Origin: Steromphala cineraria
Taxonomy: Eukaryota; Mollusca; Gastropoda; Trochida; Trochidae
Direction of reading: 5' to 3'
DNA: 64,000 bases
Assembly (NCBI GenBank): GCA_916613615.1
Contig: OU744731.1
Coordinates: 17,950,328 to 18,014,327 of the forward strand
In this document: positions 1 to 13,034 of the stretch, one piece after another
Numbering within the stretch: position 1 is the first letter of the stretch
Layout of the letters: each line of letters begins with the position of its first letter
Notes under the pieces: generated by a model
Told to the model about the DNA's origin: nothing
The model's database searches: none
The model's input: only the letters and a program-made list of their open reading frames with translations
Program-made: the position numbers and the translations under genes

Positions 1-654
1 GTTCTTACTTTTGATGTATGCAATATATAACTTAAAGTTTTTGTCTCGCATATTAATACATGAATAAGTCAACATACTTGGAAATTGTTGATGGCAACGT
101 CACACCTTGTGGTACCTGTCTTGATATTGTCCCTTATCACGGTGGAAGTCAATACACTAGGACATTGTCGATGGCAACGTGCTATTAAATAGTTAATAAA
201 TATAAATAATAATAAATTCTTTGTCACATTTTCATTTCTTTATTCAGAGAAAGGCCAAATTCCACTTTGGCTTCTTCCTATTAATACAATTAATGAGTCA
301 TAATGGGTATCAATTTACAACGTGCCTACGCTATGCGCTTATTAAAGATCCTAATGCCATATAATCGATTATTACAATGCACATAGCACACTTCTGTTTC
401 ATGATTCAGGACAGGATCATGTTATTGCTTTCTCTCGTCGATTAACGACCCAGTCCATTCATAGCCCGAACCGATGCACTACATTGCCGACTTCATCTGG
501 TAATATTTCTTGACAAGCTGGAGGAGATCTTAAAATGGTTATCTGTTCTGTGACTCATCCCCTTAAAGGTTCATTTATGCAAGTCAAATATGTTTCAGGC
601 CTTGCAAAACCTTCAGCAGAATTCACTTATTTATCATCCAAAACTGTGTTCAAC

Positions 655-692
655 AGGAGATATCGCTTGTGAAAGATCAAGCGATATCTCCT
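655..692. repeat. Perfect 15-bp hairpin
   Basis: aggagatatcgcttg (655-669), an 8-nt loop, and caagcgatatctcct (678-692). Confidence 0.85.
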
Positions 693-734
693 AGGAGAAC
701 AATGCCCTGTCATCAGCAGGGATTTGACATCACA

Positions 735-846
735 AACGTTTTGCATCATCAGAAATGACGTAACAATGGTATGACGTCATAAACACAACGACGTCACAAT
801 GCTATGACGTCGTCAAGACGATGGCGTCACAATGCTATGACATCAC
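735..846. repeat. Short tandem units with CRE-like tgacgtca sites
   Basis: Three diverged units of roughly 33 bp contain caatg(c/g)tatgacgtca-type cores (tatgacgtcataa, gctatgacgtcgtc, gctatgacatcac). The palindromic TGACGTCA resembles a CREB/ATF site, but no gene is recognised nearby. Confidence 0.5.
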
Positions 847-932
847 TGGTTAAGGAGTTGGAGGTCTATGCAGTGTTCAAAGATGTACATGTTGCATGCT
901 TATGTGATGAAAAAAGATTTTGGATGATAAAT

Positions 933-1078
933 AGAATCTCACCCTCGTGTCTTCTGATATCAAATATATCAACACTCGTTGATAAAAGTAAAATATCCTC
1001 GGCAAGCCTCGGATATTTGTTACTTTTATCAACTTGTGTTGATATATTTGATATCAGAAGACACTTTGGTGAGATTCT
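933..1078. repeat. 146-bp near-perfect palindrome
   Basis: The left arm runs agaatctcaccctcgtgtct, then cttctgatatcaaatatatc, to the centre near 1005. The right arm is its near-exact complement, ending ttggtgagattct. It would form a long hairpin. Overlapping open frames are a consequence of the palindrome. Confidence 0.85.
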
Positions 1079-1099
1079 CTATATATGTACGTGTAGCCG

Positions 1100-4000
1100 A
1101 CGTCATCAAACGCAACAGCTGGAGACACAATGAGTTGATCAAATGCATCGGATAGGCGGTATTCATGTACAGTATGTACATAAGTCAGTCTTATTCTAAC
1201 CCCTCAGTAATACATGTATTCTCATTAGGGTAAACTAATGACCTAGACATCTTCTCCATGGCAGAAACGACACCTTATAAAGCAAAGATTAAACAACCTG
1301 TTTGACATCTCATATTTGAAAAGCAATTCAACCTTGTCGAAATTGCATATTTTATATTTTATCATGAACTAAAATGTCAGATACATGAATATGATCATGT
1401 ATCATTTCACAATCTATTCAGTCTTGCTAATTAGAAGCATATTCCTACAATATGCACTAAATCTTCCTGACGAATCTTACCTCTTGGTCAACATTACTTA
1501 GCCACAGCTTTTCCTCTGCATTCAAGTTAATCATAGTGTGTGATTTAGAGTGGACTTACAATGGAGTGTAGAGTGGAGAAATTGGGTTGCATATTAGATC
1601 GGAAAGGTGCTAAAAGTAGATTAATATGATATAACGAACCCTGTCATGTTCACTTAAGAGAATGAATATTGATAATATTGAGTTAATGATTTAATGAATT
1701 AAAAGTTCATGTTAATTGTAACAATGTAAAGTTAAAAGGACACGTATCCATTAAGTAAGTAATGCATCTGCAAAGAGAGACATAATGACCAGTCTCACGT
1801 TCTGCTCCTGAAAGTGACAGAATAGCAACAGATTGCCAGACAGACAAGGTGATCACTTTATCCAATGGTGATTACTACAGGAAGGACACATATACTGTGT
1901 TCGTGTCTTGTATTGTCCCCGTGACAGTAAACTCTTATTCAATAAAAGTGTAATTTCATTTCATTTGTGTCTAAATCATCCACAACATACATCTATATAA
2001 CAAAATTCCAGATTTCAGTGAGAATTGATCAAGGGCCTTTAACATGCTCAGCCACCAATATTCTACGTCATATATTTTCAACCATATAAACAACATTATA
2101 AACAAAACCAGTCTAAATTGTGTCTTCCAAGAAAAAATCCAAAGTTCAGATTTACTGGATCCGTTTATGGTTACAATTATGAAATTAATAGCTTTCAAAA
2201 AGTATTTTTAGTAATAACTTCCTTACACAATTCCATTGCAATTGTTATCAAATATGACTGAAACGACATATATCATTGATATGTTAGATTTATAAACGTG
2301 TTACTGCATAAAACTCGTCCAAGTTTTTCAATATGAACGAAAGATCAATTAACACTCGACTTTTAATTAATCTGTACATTTCCACCAACCAAAGGTATAT
2401 TAGGACTGAAAAGCTTAAGCCAATTACGAATCAGCATGACCATCATGTTCAAGTGTTACTCGGTACACAAGTCTAAAAGGGCACATGTGCTGTTAATGAG
2501 TCAATTGGTCGAGGTCGTCAAACTACCTTATTTAGCTTGTAAAAGGCATTCAGCAATTTATTTCTTCTCCTAGATTAATGCTTGTGTTTATGTCGTGACT
2601 TGCACTAAACTTGTACATTTGAGATTGTAAAATGTCTCAAATGGTTTTTATGGTGTTTTTGACTCATGACAATCACCTTACAAGGAAATGCCAGACAGGA
2701 ATTCAGTTTAAGTAGGGATTTATAACTGAATTGTTTTTATGTACTTTCTCCTGCCTGTACTTTCAACATAAAATAAATCAGTCAGAGAGTCAATGTAAAG
2801 GTAATAAAGCAAACATGTAGCCATCTTTTGGCGAACATTATTAATTTTCATCTTTTTGAAACTTAGTTAGAAGACAAGAATAGCTTAAAATTTATTGATT
2901 AGGAACAATGCAATCCTAAAAGCAGATGATGAAACCTTCACCAAAATTTAATGTTCTTTGCACCTTAATGTTGAGCATTGTCGGTATAAAAATATATGGT
3001 CATTTATAGAATAAATAAAAACGTTATTTTGCATTGAACTGTGACGAAATGACGTATATACTCTTACACATACTTCTTGTCTAACTATGCAATAGATCTT
3101 AAACATGCAAATGCAAGGATCTACTAAACTGCCGTTCAAAAGAAACTATACCATTTACAGAACGAAAAGCGATAGAAGTTTAAAACAAAGGACTTCTTAT
3201 CAATTAATCATTTTTGTAAAAAGAAAATTAAGATTAAAGATAATAACCATTTGCAATATAATAGCCTGTAATAAGCAGTAGTAAAGAATTAGGTTTCAAG
3301 ACTTTCGAAAAACATTCGTTGAAAAGACCTGTACGCAATTATTTCTTTTTACATAAAATATGTATTACTATATATGTAAGTACCAGGTATGAATGATTCG
3401 CATTCCATCACTTCCAAACTTGCCTTGTATAACGAAAGTTAAAGTTTCAAATTTACCTATTAGCAGTTTCAACCTACACATTAAATCTGCAAACGAATTG
3501 TCAATTAGTAGGAAGGTATGAATATAATTTTAACGTCATTCCGAACGTCTTTAAGTCGTATAACGGGTGACCACTCTTGAGAGCGTAACAATCGCAGATA
3601 AATCTTATTCATAACCTTGAAGTTCATATTTCGAGTGATTTAGTCCTATGTCAATCTTTAGTTACAATTTAGCAGTAGATGAGCTCTGATTACACTTTCC
3701 TAAGCTTTATTAGTACACGAGAACATACCAACATGCTGACCTTTGATGTGTAACTTTTGATGTCACTAGTAGCCAACATAACGTTACAGATATCGGCCCT
3801 CATGCGTTTGAGATACAACTTGTTTTTTTAGTTTCGGGGTTGTCAGAAATCATCACTAACTTCTGTTTTTGCCACAACAATTTACAAATAGAAATAAAGG
3901 AACAATGGCGATCGTGTTTTATGATAATTTTTGTCAATTGTCAGAGGGGATTCGCGATAAATTTTCCACGGCTTTGCAGGTATTGAGGTTTCACACACAC

Positions 4001-6340
4001 GGGAACATTCATAAGGGAAAGTTTCAAAACGTTTTTGTCACGTGGCCTATTGCATCTGCGCAAAGGTCACGCAACTATGAACTGTTTACAAATATTACTG
4101 AATATTGCTCAATAAAAGCTTTAGGTTTCAAATATGTCACTGTCATTGTAACTGACAACATCAATTTTGAATTGTTTTCGATATTTTAGTTTTAAAATGA
4201 TAAAATATCTTTCGGACGCAGTTTATGTGAAATATAAGTCAATGTGTCAATCAAGTTCATTTCGATACAATTGTGACCTGTTTACTTGTAGCCCAAAATG
4301 TTTTGGCTTTTTCTTGATTCCTTTTCCACTTGCAACCAGAAAACGTCACTGCCTTATTTGCTGTAAAGGTGTTTTAAAGAATTCACAAATAACAAAAAAA
4401 AAACTTTTGGTATTTACGTTATACCGATAACGATAATTCATAACTCTAGTTGTTAAGTCATTATTCCAAGGTTAGATATTTTAAGTAAAAAGAAACATAT
4501 TTTAAAAATCGTACGGAAAGAAATGTAATGAATAGAATAACTATCACGATTGGTATTCAATTAATGGAATTATATTTTATGCAAATAAACAAAATTAAAG
4601 ATTTAATGTTTATATTTATATATTACAAAGTTGATGCTGGGATTTCCCTATGCTATTTGATGTCAAAAGATGAATGCATAATTGTTTCTCTAAAATGCAA
4701 GGTATGTCGAACTGGTGTTTAGTATGATGACTATATGTTCTGTCCTTGTCGACTCAAGGTTTGACGATTGTCTTTTTAATCTAAATTTAACATGTAAATG
4801 ATATTATTACCGGCCTTGGGTGCAAAACTAACGCACAGATATTTATTACAGTAAAAGGATACATATCGGGGAATAGTCCCTTTATACGATATTCAAGGAC
4901 TTTGATATTTTGATGGTAAGACCAAATTAACATCTGATTACTCCTGCTTTATAATATTTGAAAACAAATGAGGCAAAATTACCAAAGCGTCTTATGATAT
5001 TTTTGTTAAATCATATTCTACATACATGTATGGGTGAAACATCTTATTTTAATTTTTTGTCAGAATCACGAGAATGAAAAGATGACGAAAGTTATGAAAA
5101 TTCTATCCCTATATTTGCCAATTAAAAGCGTCGTAAGATGACATACATGTAAGTCATTTTAATTTACCCTATAGATTATAACAACAATTGTGATAGCATA
5201 ATGATTTACTATTTAAGAATTTAGATAATGAATTGATTCTCGCAAATTTGAGCATGGTGTTGAATAGATCTTGTTTGAAAGATACACCCTTTGATGTCTC
5301 GTATCCCACTTACCGATTCAGGTCATGGAATGTATGACCCTAAATCTCTCCAGGGATGCATTGAATGAAATTAAGTCTTAAGTCACTTTCAAGAATCACG
5401 AAAATGATCATTGACAGGGTAACCTGAATGAAAGGAGGCTTTCTGCAATGTGGAATGGTGAATATATGAAAGGGTAATGTTACAAAAAGGTTTAGGTCTG
5501 ATGCACAAATAGTTCATTAACCATTAAGGTTGATTCAACCTCCAACAACTGAGCTACTCAAAGCGAAATAGAGCTTAGAGGTCAAATACTTCGCTATAAA
5601 TGAGACTTGTGAGACACATGGTGGGTATGTACTATATAAGTTTCATTTAACTCTAGCAACCCTCTTGATCCTAGTACAAACGGTACAGTATTAAAACTTT
5701 CCGCATATGTTTCATACTTGACAGTAATTTTGTAAAGGTGTAGAGATTTTGCATTACACAATGTAGAAATGAAGTTTTTTACAATCACATACTTATAATA
5801 CGTTTGTTATTCATCAATTTGATAATGGTGATAGCAGACAGGCTTTATGCCCTTTGAAGAACTACATGTATATCACCACAATGTTTATTTCAAATTGCTG
5901 AATAAATAAGTCAATTGCAGATTGCACAATTCAACAGTGTGTATAATATCTCATAGGTTAAAAGCTTTTGCCATGTATATTATTGTTGACGGTTCCATAA
6001 CAAAGGATCTAAATGAGAAAATATTGCAGGTTACATTTTAAAATAGTGTGAAACCCTCCTCTTTGGACAGATATAGTGATTTCTTGATAACAGAGAAATA
6101 TGAATAAAGATTTCGTTTAGTTAACAGAATCACCAACCCAGTCGATGGTTTTACTTTTTATTGAATGTATATTTTAAACGCGTTGCATTGTGTTCTTAAT
6201 CAACTCTAAATTAGGCCTACTATTGCCATTTCGGTCAGTTAATCAGAAGGTTTTTGGCTTTAAAGGAAACATTACACCAATGCAATTAATAATAATCTCT
6301 TTGTCTTATCAGTCATTTTGAAATGAAAGGGTTTAATCGC
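1100..6340. other. Intergenic, no gene recognised
   Basis: AT-rich, with scattered open frames under 110 codons that lack family motifs, signal peptides with donors, or repeat support. I see nothing to annotate. Confidence 0.6.
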
Positions 6341-6344
6341 AAAT

Positions 6345-6475
6345 CTGATTCCTTATAATCATGTTTTGACCTATTTTTGGCTGAGTAAATAATTATTTCA
6401 CAATACACTGATTCCTTCCAATTATGTTTTAAACTATATTTGGCAGAGTGGTTTCTTTCACAACACACCAAGGTG
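6345..6475. repeat. 63-bp tandem duplication, two diverged units
   Basis: ctgattcctt...atgttttgacctatttttgg and ctgattcctt...atgttttaaactatatttgg, each followed by a tttcacaa(t/c)aca block. Confidence 0.7.
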
Positions 6476-6479
6476 AAGG

Positions 6480-8750
6480 ACAAAATGTTGGCGACAAACG
6501 GTTGTGAACCGCCTAGAAATAGTCCTTCATTACATACCTATTTATAATGAAAGACACCTCAATATCTTATGTACGATTTCCTATGGATGAACAAACATTT
6601 TATCTAAAGCATGGTTTTCCATTAACACCAATGACTAAAATTGAACCACTTGGCAACGTCGCCGCAAAAGGGAAAGTATATGTTACTCTTAACTGCAAAC
6701 TTGTAAAGCTGCTTCATTGTGATTGCTACGGCTGTTTGGTTACGGTATCCTTTGACTAAATTTACGGCGACTATTTGCAAAGTTTGGGTTGTTACATTTG
6801 TTAATACGATACTCATAATGATTATGTAGGTTTATAAAACGCTAGATGCCATAAGGATTTGCTCAAAGCAAAACATAATATGTTTACAAGAATGTCCTTA
6901 AGGTTGAAAGACATATTGATATATACATAAGAGCTAGGACTGACAGTATAAACAGTTTGTTGTCTCAACTGTAGTACGTCTTGAAAAGATGGGTCTTTAA
7001 CATTAACTTAAAGCTTGTGAAAAAATCTATTGTTCTCATTTTTCTATGGGAAGAGCATTCCAGAGCATTGGGGTTACAGTCCTGAATGCTTATAGCTTAT
7101 AAGGTTCAACTTTCAGCAGATGTTGACTCATTGAGCGTAGATTCTTTGCTGGCCGATGTTCACACTGAAGCTTAATGAGGTATGATCATGTAAACCATGA
7201 CTAGGGAGTTCGTGTTTTATCCAACTTGCATGTCTGTCACATATGGATATCAAGTATATCCGGTAGCTTTGTTGCATCGATAATCTTACAATCCACTAGT
7301 ACTATTTGATTAATTAGTTTAAATCAGTGTTTTACATTGTATGTGTCAGTCACTGATTGACCTAGAACTACTTGTGCAACACTGCATTCATGATCAAATC
7401 TTCAGGAAAGTCTCTTCGACAAACGCGAGGTCCAAGAATGTCCCGCTGATGTTCCTTCTGGTTCAGATCGATTCCTTAAGATATGCAATGGTCATGGTTT
7501 CTCACTATAGAATCTGATGTTATCCCCGTTACTCTCAGCGTTGAATGTGCATAGAAAATACACATTTTCTCCAAAGAATTTCTAAAAGCAAATAACATAA
7601 CCTGAACTCAATAGTTCAAATATTTAGTCCAGAAGCAAATACGTCCTTTAATACGCCGTAAGCTGACTTTCTATATGGTTATTGAAAATCTTCCATGAAA
7701 CTTTAAGGCCTTAATAATATTGTTGTTCCCAAAGATGAAATTTCGGTTACATACAGTGAGGCAAGATCAAGACTAATGAAATTAAGAGTATTAAATTATG
7801 TTTGCGGTCAATGAACCCACATACGGCTTATTCTATAGATGGTTTTATTATATTGCACTTCCAGTGTTTTGTAATGTATTGCCAACGCTGCATCAAATCC
7901 TTTTCGTATCACATAAATGGCTCTGATGTTATCTAATTCGGATAGTAAATGATCAATTCCTTTCAAACTAAGGTCAGGTCATGTTCGACGAAGGCATTTA
8001 CTAGGTTTTACGTTATACGTCTTCCCGTAACCTTGAATAGATCACCATTAGGGACTTTATCAAGCCTATTGCTTGAAGTAATCAAGGACTGGATTGTTCA
8101 TGTCTTCATGTTCTTTGTGCTGTATGTATTGGAAATAAATTTAAGAGGTAAGAACTTTTGTATTGGACAGTAGTATAGGCTTTCAATTGCAAGTTTTACT
8201 GACTGAGCAGGCAAAAATCAACACTGATCAAATCTTTTAGTGAGTATTTACTATTTTGATATCAAACAAAACTGTTAAACTCTTTAAATATAAATGGTTT
8301 ATGTGTCACTTATCATATAATTTTAAATATATTTTCAATGACTTATAAACATTAAATAGTGTAAGCATAATTAATGACCTATTCCAGTGGTTAATATACT
8401 TATACTATACGTACACGTATATGTTATGATAGTCATGCATCAGAGTTATCGTTTTCTCTCCCATAACTAAACGTGTGAACAGACGAAAGTTGATCTTAGC
8501 TTAATTTCTTTTCCAAACAAACCAACATTGTCTTAAAACTTACCGTTCGTCATCTGATGAGGATATAGCTTTAATAAAAAGTAATTTACTTTTGTAAAAT
8601 ATTTTCATTTTTATCGAAGAAACGTCAAAGACGTTTATTTTTATCACGAAAATCATGTGGATGCGATGCAAATTGATACAACTATTTTTTGTATGTCTTG
8701 TTTCAGAAGTCGATTGTTATAGTGATACTCTTGTGAAACAGTTGCAATTT
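6480..8750. other. Intergenic, no gene recognised
   Basis: No coding, RNA gene or clear repeat is seen. Confidence 0.6.
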
Positions 8751-8754
8751 ATTT

Positions 8755-9072
8755 TATACTCGCATAAGAAGATCGTTTTTCAGATGTACTTTACTTATAG
8801 GGTTGACAACACGTAAGGGATATAGTGAATGTAGAGGGTTGACAACACGTAAGGGATATAGTGAATGTAGAGGGTTGACAACACGTAAGGGATATAGTGA
8901 ATGTAGAGGGTTGACAACACGTAAGGGATAAAGTGAATGTAGAGGGTCGACAACACGTAAGGGATATAGTGAATGTAGAGGGTTGACAACACGTAAGGGA
9001 TATAGTGAATGTAGAGGGTTGACAACACGTAAGGGATATAGTGAATGTATATGTGTATGGCCCTGACATTTA
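8755..9072. repeat. 36-bp minisatellite element, copy 1 (7 units)
   Basis: Seven units of 36 bp run from about 8800 to 9051, each starting gggttgacaacacgtaaggg. The array is framed by a unique left flank (tatactcgcat...ttttcagatgtacttta) and right flank (ccctgacatttacaatt) that are also present in copy 2. The whole block is therefore a defined repeat and not just a local expansion. Because 36 is divisible by 3, all strands and frames give long 12-residue-repeat open frames; these are artefacts. Confidence 0.9.
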
Positions 9073-9318
9073 CAATTCCGAGAGGATGTGTCAGACATGA
9101 CAAGAAAAGAACAAGGGAAATGTTTATTCAAGTCTCATTTTCTGTATAAAGTCATTATAATATTACAATATTTTTATCAGATACACAAGCACATAAACCA
9201 TCAATAAGGTAAAGAGAGACCTTCTTGATACTGAAACAATGTACACTCAGAATTAATTAAGAAATGAAAAGGCGACGATACGGTAATGAGATAGATGTAC
9301 ATGTAGTGAATGAAACGA

Positions 9319-10313
9319 AGATAAGATAGATAAGATAATTCTTTATTGCCCGTTAAGGAATTTGTGTTACATTTAAGTGAGCATAAAATTCAAAATTTTA
9401 TAACAATATTCAAAATAAATACACAAACATATATACAAATATATAAAAATGAAACATACAAATATTTACAAATGCACAAACAGTGTGATAGTGAACAATT
9501 TAACGATGATTAAGAATTGAAATGGACAAGGGCACAAATGACATTTTAAAGCGTTTGCTTTTGCACGTCGGCACATTATACCGACGACCAGATGGCAAAA
9601 TTTCAAAACAATCATGTAATTCATGTGAAGGGTCACTAATAATTTTTGAAGCTAAATTTCTAGTCTGTTTTTCATGAAGTTCATCTAATCTCTGAAAGGT
9701 ACGATTAGCAATTTTTTCTCCTTGTTTGATTATCTTATTTAATGTATTTCTATTTGACAAAGACAGAGAGCCAAACCAACACTGTATAGAGAACATGAGG
9801 ACAGATTGCACATACGTTTTATAGAAAAGGTCCAAAATAGTTGAGTCAATGTGAAAGGATCGTAGTTTCCTGAGAAAATGAAGGCGAGATTGGCACTTAC
9901 TATAAATGCGGTCTGTATTTTCAGAGAAATTTAACTTATTGTCAATTACAGTTCCAAGATATTTATAACTACTCATTACATCGACAACATCTCCATTGAT
10001 ACTGACTGGATTAATTGCTGTTTTATTTCTTCGAAAATCTATGATGAGTTCCTTTGTTTTTGATACATTAAGTTCTAAGAAGTTTACACGACACCACTTC
10101 AGGAAATCATTAATTTCTTCTGTGTATGAAATTTCACTGTCAAAAAGTAAACTACTAATAGCTTTGTCATCAGCGAACTTGAACCTAGAACAGTTTGGTT
10201 GAGAACTTACACAATCATTAGTATACAAAGTGAAAAGTATTGGAGGCAATACACATCCTTGAGGAGCCCCGGTGTTAATTGACAAATGATTTTCAAATGT
10301 ATAAAGGCACAAA
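9319..10313 (-). mobile_element. 5'-truncated non-LTR retrotransposon (CR1/Rex-like LINE)
   Basis: The reverse strand carries the C-terminal part of a reverse transcriptase, about 160 bp of 3' UTR and a short tail of ATCTT/ATCT-type repeats at 9319-9338. Homology stops abruptly just before the motif SINTGAPQGC, the usual picture of a 5'-truncated insertion. A second, shorter 3' end of a related element lies near 56.65-56.97 kb. The assignment to the CR1/L2/Rex group rests on motif style and the simple-repeat tail, not on a search. Confidence 0.8.
9500..10312 (-). CDS. Reverse transcriptase fragment of LINE, open frame
   Basis: This is 270 residues without a stop. NTGAPQGC (residues 13-20) is RT block 4. 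FADD (46-49) is the catalytic palm motif, a variant of YADD. NVSKTKELIIDF (82-93) and YKYLG (116-120) are the following RT blocks. The C-terminal region ends SKRFKMSFVPLSISILN, as in CR1/Rex-type ORF2. The N-terminal endonuclease and the fingers domain are missing, so it is not autonomous. The ATG at 10312 is an accident of truncation and not a real start. Confidence 0.8.
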   Translation of the reverse strand: MCLYTFENHLSINTGAPQGCVLPPILFTLYTNDCVSSQPNCSRFKFADDKAISSLLFDSEISYTEEINDFLKWCRVNFLELNVSKTKELIIDFRRNKTAINPVSINGDVVDVMSSYKYLGTVIDNKLNFSENTDRIYSKCQSRLHFLRKLRSFHIDSTILDLFYKTYVQSVLMFSIQCWFGSLSLSNRNTLNKIIKQGEKIANRTFQRLDELHEKQTRNLASKIISDPSHELHDCFEILPSGRRYNVPTCKSKRFKMSFVPLSISILNHR

Positions 10314-10898
10314 CAGAATCAAAGTACAGAGCTTTCAATTTGTCTTTTGAAATATTTGCTTAGATAAAATGTTTATTGATGATCCACAGTTCATGTATTC
10401 TGTACCTCACCAGACTCTATTAATTTACATGCAAACTAGCTACAACAGAATGACAATAAATGGGGCAAAAGTTGTAGGATAAATGATGTACTTTTTACAT
10501 AGGTCAAGGAGTGTTCACATATGTTTCAGCTTTGAAGGGTTTCATATCTCTAGAAAGAGACAAACATAGCTTTTCGGGCGTGTGCACTGTAACTACAATC
10601 TAGTAAATACACAACCAATAACCCACATCTTCTTCATCTTTATAGTTAACTTCATTTACAAGTTTAGATATAAAAGGCATAAAATACAGCCACATGACAT
10701 ATTTACCTAGAAAAGAGTATTAACAAATATATAAATATATAAATGAATAAAATATAAATTGTCAATTTTTGTGAAGGGAAATTAAAGACATTCATTTATT
10801 TCATTCCATTACTTTTAGTTTCAACATCTCCTGTTATACACGAAAACTACTGGTGTCGATCTGTTCTGTTTAGAGTAAAGTGATTTTACGAACATACC

Positions 10899-11274
10899 TC
10901 ACCACATTTCATACATACTTCACTGCATTTCAAACATAGTTCACAGCATTTCAGACGTACTTCACTGCATTTCAAACATACTTCACTGGCATTACACACG
11001 TCCTACGCTGCATTGTTGGTACTCAACTCCTTCCTTTCAATCATTCCCTACTTTCAACCATTCCAAACATACTTCACTGCATTTCAAACATACTTTCACA
11101 GATACTTTACAGCATTTCATCCATCCTGCACTGCGTTTCAAACATACTTCACAGCATTTCAAACATACTCGCTGCATTTCGAACAAACTTCACTATACTG
11201 CAAGCAAACTTCGCTACATTGCAATCGTCATACACTACATTTCAACCATACTTTACTGCATTTTAAACATACTT
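10899..11274. repeat. Degenerate 21-bp minisatellite, left part
   Basis: Diverged units of about 21 bp resemble catttcaaacatacttcact. The array is interrupted by the 36-bp element and continues to the right at about 11907-12000. Confidence 0.8.
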
Positions 11275-11282
11275 CATGTTTT

Positions 11283-11898
11283 TATACTCGCATTAGAAGA
11301 TCGTTTTTCAGATGTACTTTACGTATAAGGTTGCCAACACGTAAGGGATATAGTGAATGTAGAGGGTTGACAACACGTAAGGGATATAGTGAATGTAGAG
11401 GGTTGACAACACGTAAGGGATATAGTGAATGTAGAAGATTGACAACACGTAAGGGATATAGTGAATGTAGAGGGTTGACAACACGTAAGGGATATAGTGA
11501 ATGTAGAGGGTTGACAACACGTAAGGGATATAGTGAATGTAGAGGATTGACAACACGTAAGGGATATAGTGAATGTAGAGGGTTGACAACACGTAAGGGA
11601 TATAGTGAATGTAGAGGGTTGACAACACGTAAGGGATATAGTGAATGTAGAGGGTTGACAACACGTAAGGGATATAGTGAATGTAGAGGTTTGACAACAC
11701 GTAAGGGATATAGTGAATGTAGAGGGTTGACAACACGTAAGGGATATAGTGAATGTAGAGGGTTGACAACACGTAAGGGATATAGTGAATGTAGAGGGTT
11801 GACATCACGTAAGGGATATAGTGAATGTAGAGGGTTGACAACACGTAAGGGATATAGTGAATGTATATGTGCATGTCCCTGACATTTACAATTACGAA
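11283..11898. repeat. 36-bp minisatellite element, copy 2 (15 units)
   Basis: Fifteen 36-bp units span 11328-11867 with the same left and right flanks as copy 1. The block is bordered by catgtttt at 11275-11282 and 11899-11906, a candidate 8-bp target-site duplication. It lies inside an older 21-bp minisatellite, which resumes on the far side. This looks like a mobile minisatellite-bearing element. Confidence 0.85.
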
Positions 11899-11906
11899 CA
11901 TGTTTT

Positions 11907-12000
11907 ACTGAATTTCAAATATAATTTATTGCATTTCCAACATATTTTACTACATTTCAAACATACCATTGGCATTTCAAACATCATTCACTGTATGTTT
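11907..12000. repeat. Degenerate 21-bp minisatellite, right part
   Basis: Four to five diverged units (atttcaaacata, atttccaacata and similar) continue the array that starts near 10.9 kb on the other side of the inserted 36-bp element. Confidence 0.7.
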
Positions 12001-13003
12001 CACAACTTCTTGGATTTAGATAAAATCTTGTAGTTTTAGTACACAGAACAAAATTCAAAATTCAACTACTGTTGTTTTGAACCTTTTCAGAAACTCATTT
12101 TCATTTAACTCAATCACATCACTTAACTATGAGATGTTATCACATTAAAGATAAGGTTAACGTTAAAATTAAATAGTAAGGGAATCTGTTAATAAACTGT
12201 ACTCTAACTCAAGTGGCATCGTATTATTAGACACTTGTTGAAACAATTTCAAATTTATTCTGTTACAAATGTTTGGTTCCTAATGCTACAAGTTCTGTTT
12301 TGAATGACTGAATGAAGACACAAAATATGTAACAAAATTGTAAGATATTGATTTTTAGCAATCAATTTCGTTTTGGCCTACATTTTTCACATGAGCATGT
12401 TATACGCAGATATACATATGTCTGTTAAGCATTATTTGAATTGACAGCCTAACGTTAGATGATTTCCCGGTCATAAGCTTTATTGATCTGAAATGGGTGT
12501 TCCAGGGAAATAGGACAGCAAGGTCCCCGTTTGAAACATTATGACATATATATTTGAGATACTACTATCACCAATAGCACAATCTAATGTTTCTAACTCT
12601 TCAAAGATCAGAACTTACAACCATATAAAATTCATTTTTTTCAAAGAATAATGTCATGTGATATTTTGTTTGCATAAATCCGACTCATTTATCCGTCATT
12701 CGACATATTTTATGATTTTTTAGGTAGGTGATTCCTTATGCGAGATAAGTTCTATATGAAAAAAGCCAGTTGCTGATATTGTGGTCAATTATTCTGATTT
12801 GTACCCTAATTGTCTAGTCATATAAGTTGGCGCTGAAGTGTTGTTTTTAATTGAGATGACGATGCACGATTAAAGGAAAATGAGTTATTGAATTTAATCT
12901 TTATGAGCTATTTATACAGGTTGGATATAACTATCCTTTTTGTCAATTTACTGAATAGAATGAAAGTTATAGAGAAATTGTTCTCATTGTCAATAAGTAT
13001 GTT

Positions 13004-13004
<1 letters not shown>

Positions 13005-13034
<30 letters not shown>
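13005..13034. repeat. (AT)n microsatellite
   Basis: About 14 uninterrupted TA dinucleotides. Confidence 0.95.

Noticed and set aside
804..1133. 109-codon open frame near the window start
   Set aside because: It spans the 146-bp palindrome; its second half is the inverted copy of its first half.
8800..11867. 36-bp direct repeats as a CRISPR array
   Set aside because: Units abut directly with no variable spacers, and the context is eukaryotic.
11013..11901. Long open frames of 12-residue repeats on both strands, here and at 8.75-9.13 kb
   Set aside because: They follow from a 36-bp tandem repeat whose length is divisible by three. All three reverse frames are open at once, which no real protein gene would show.
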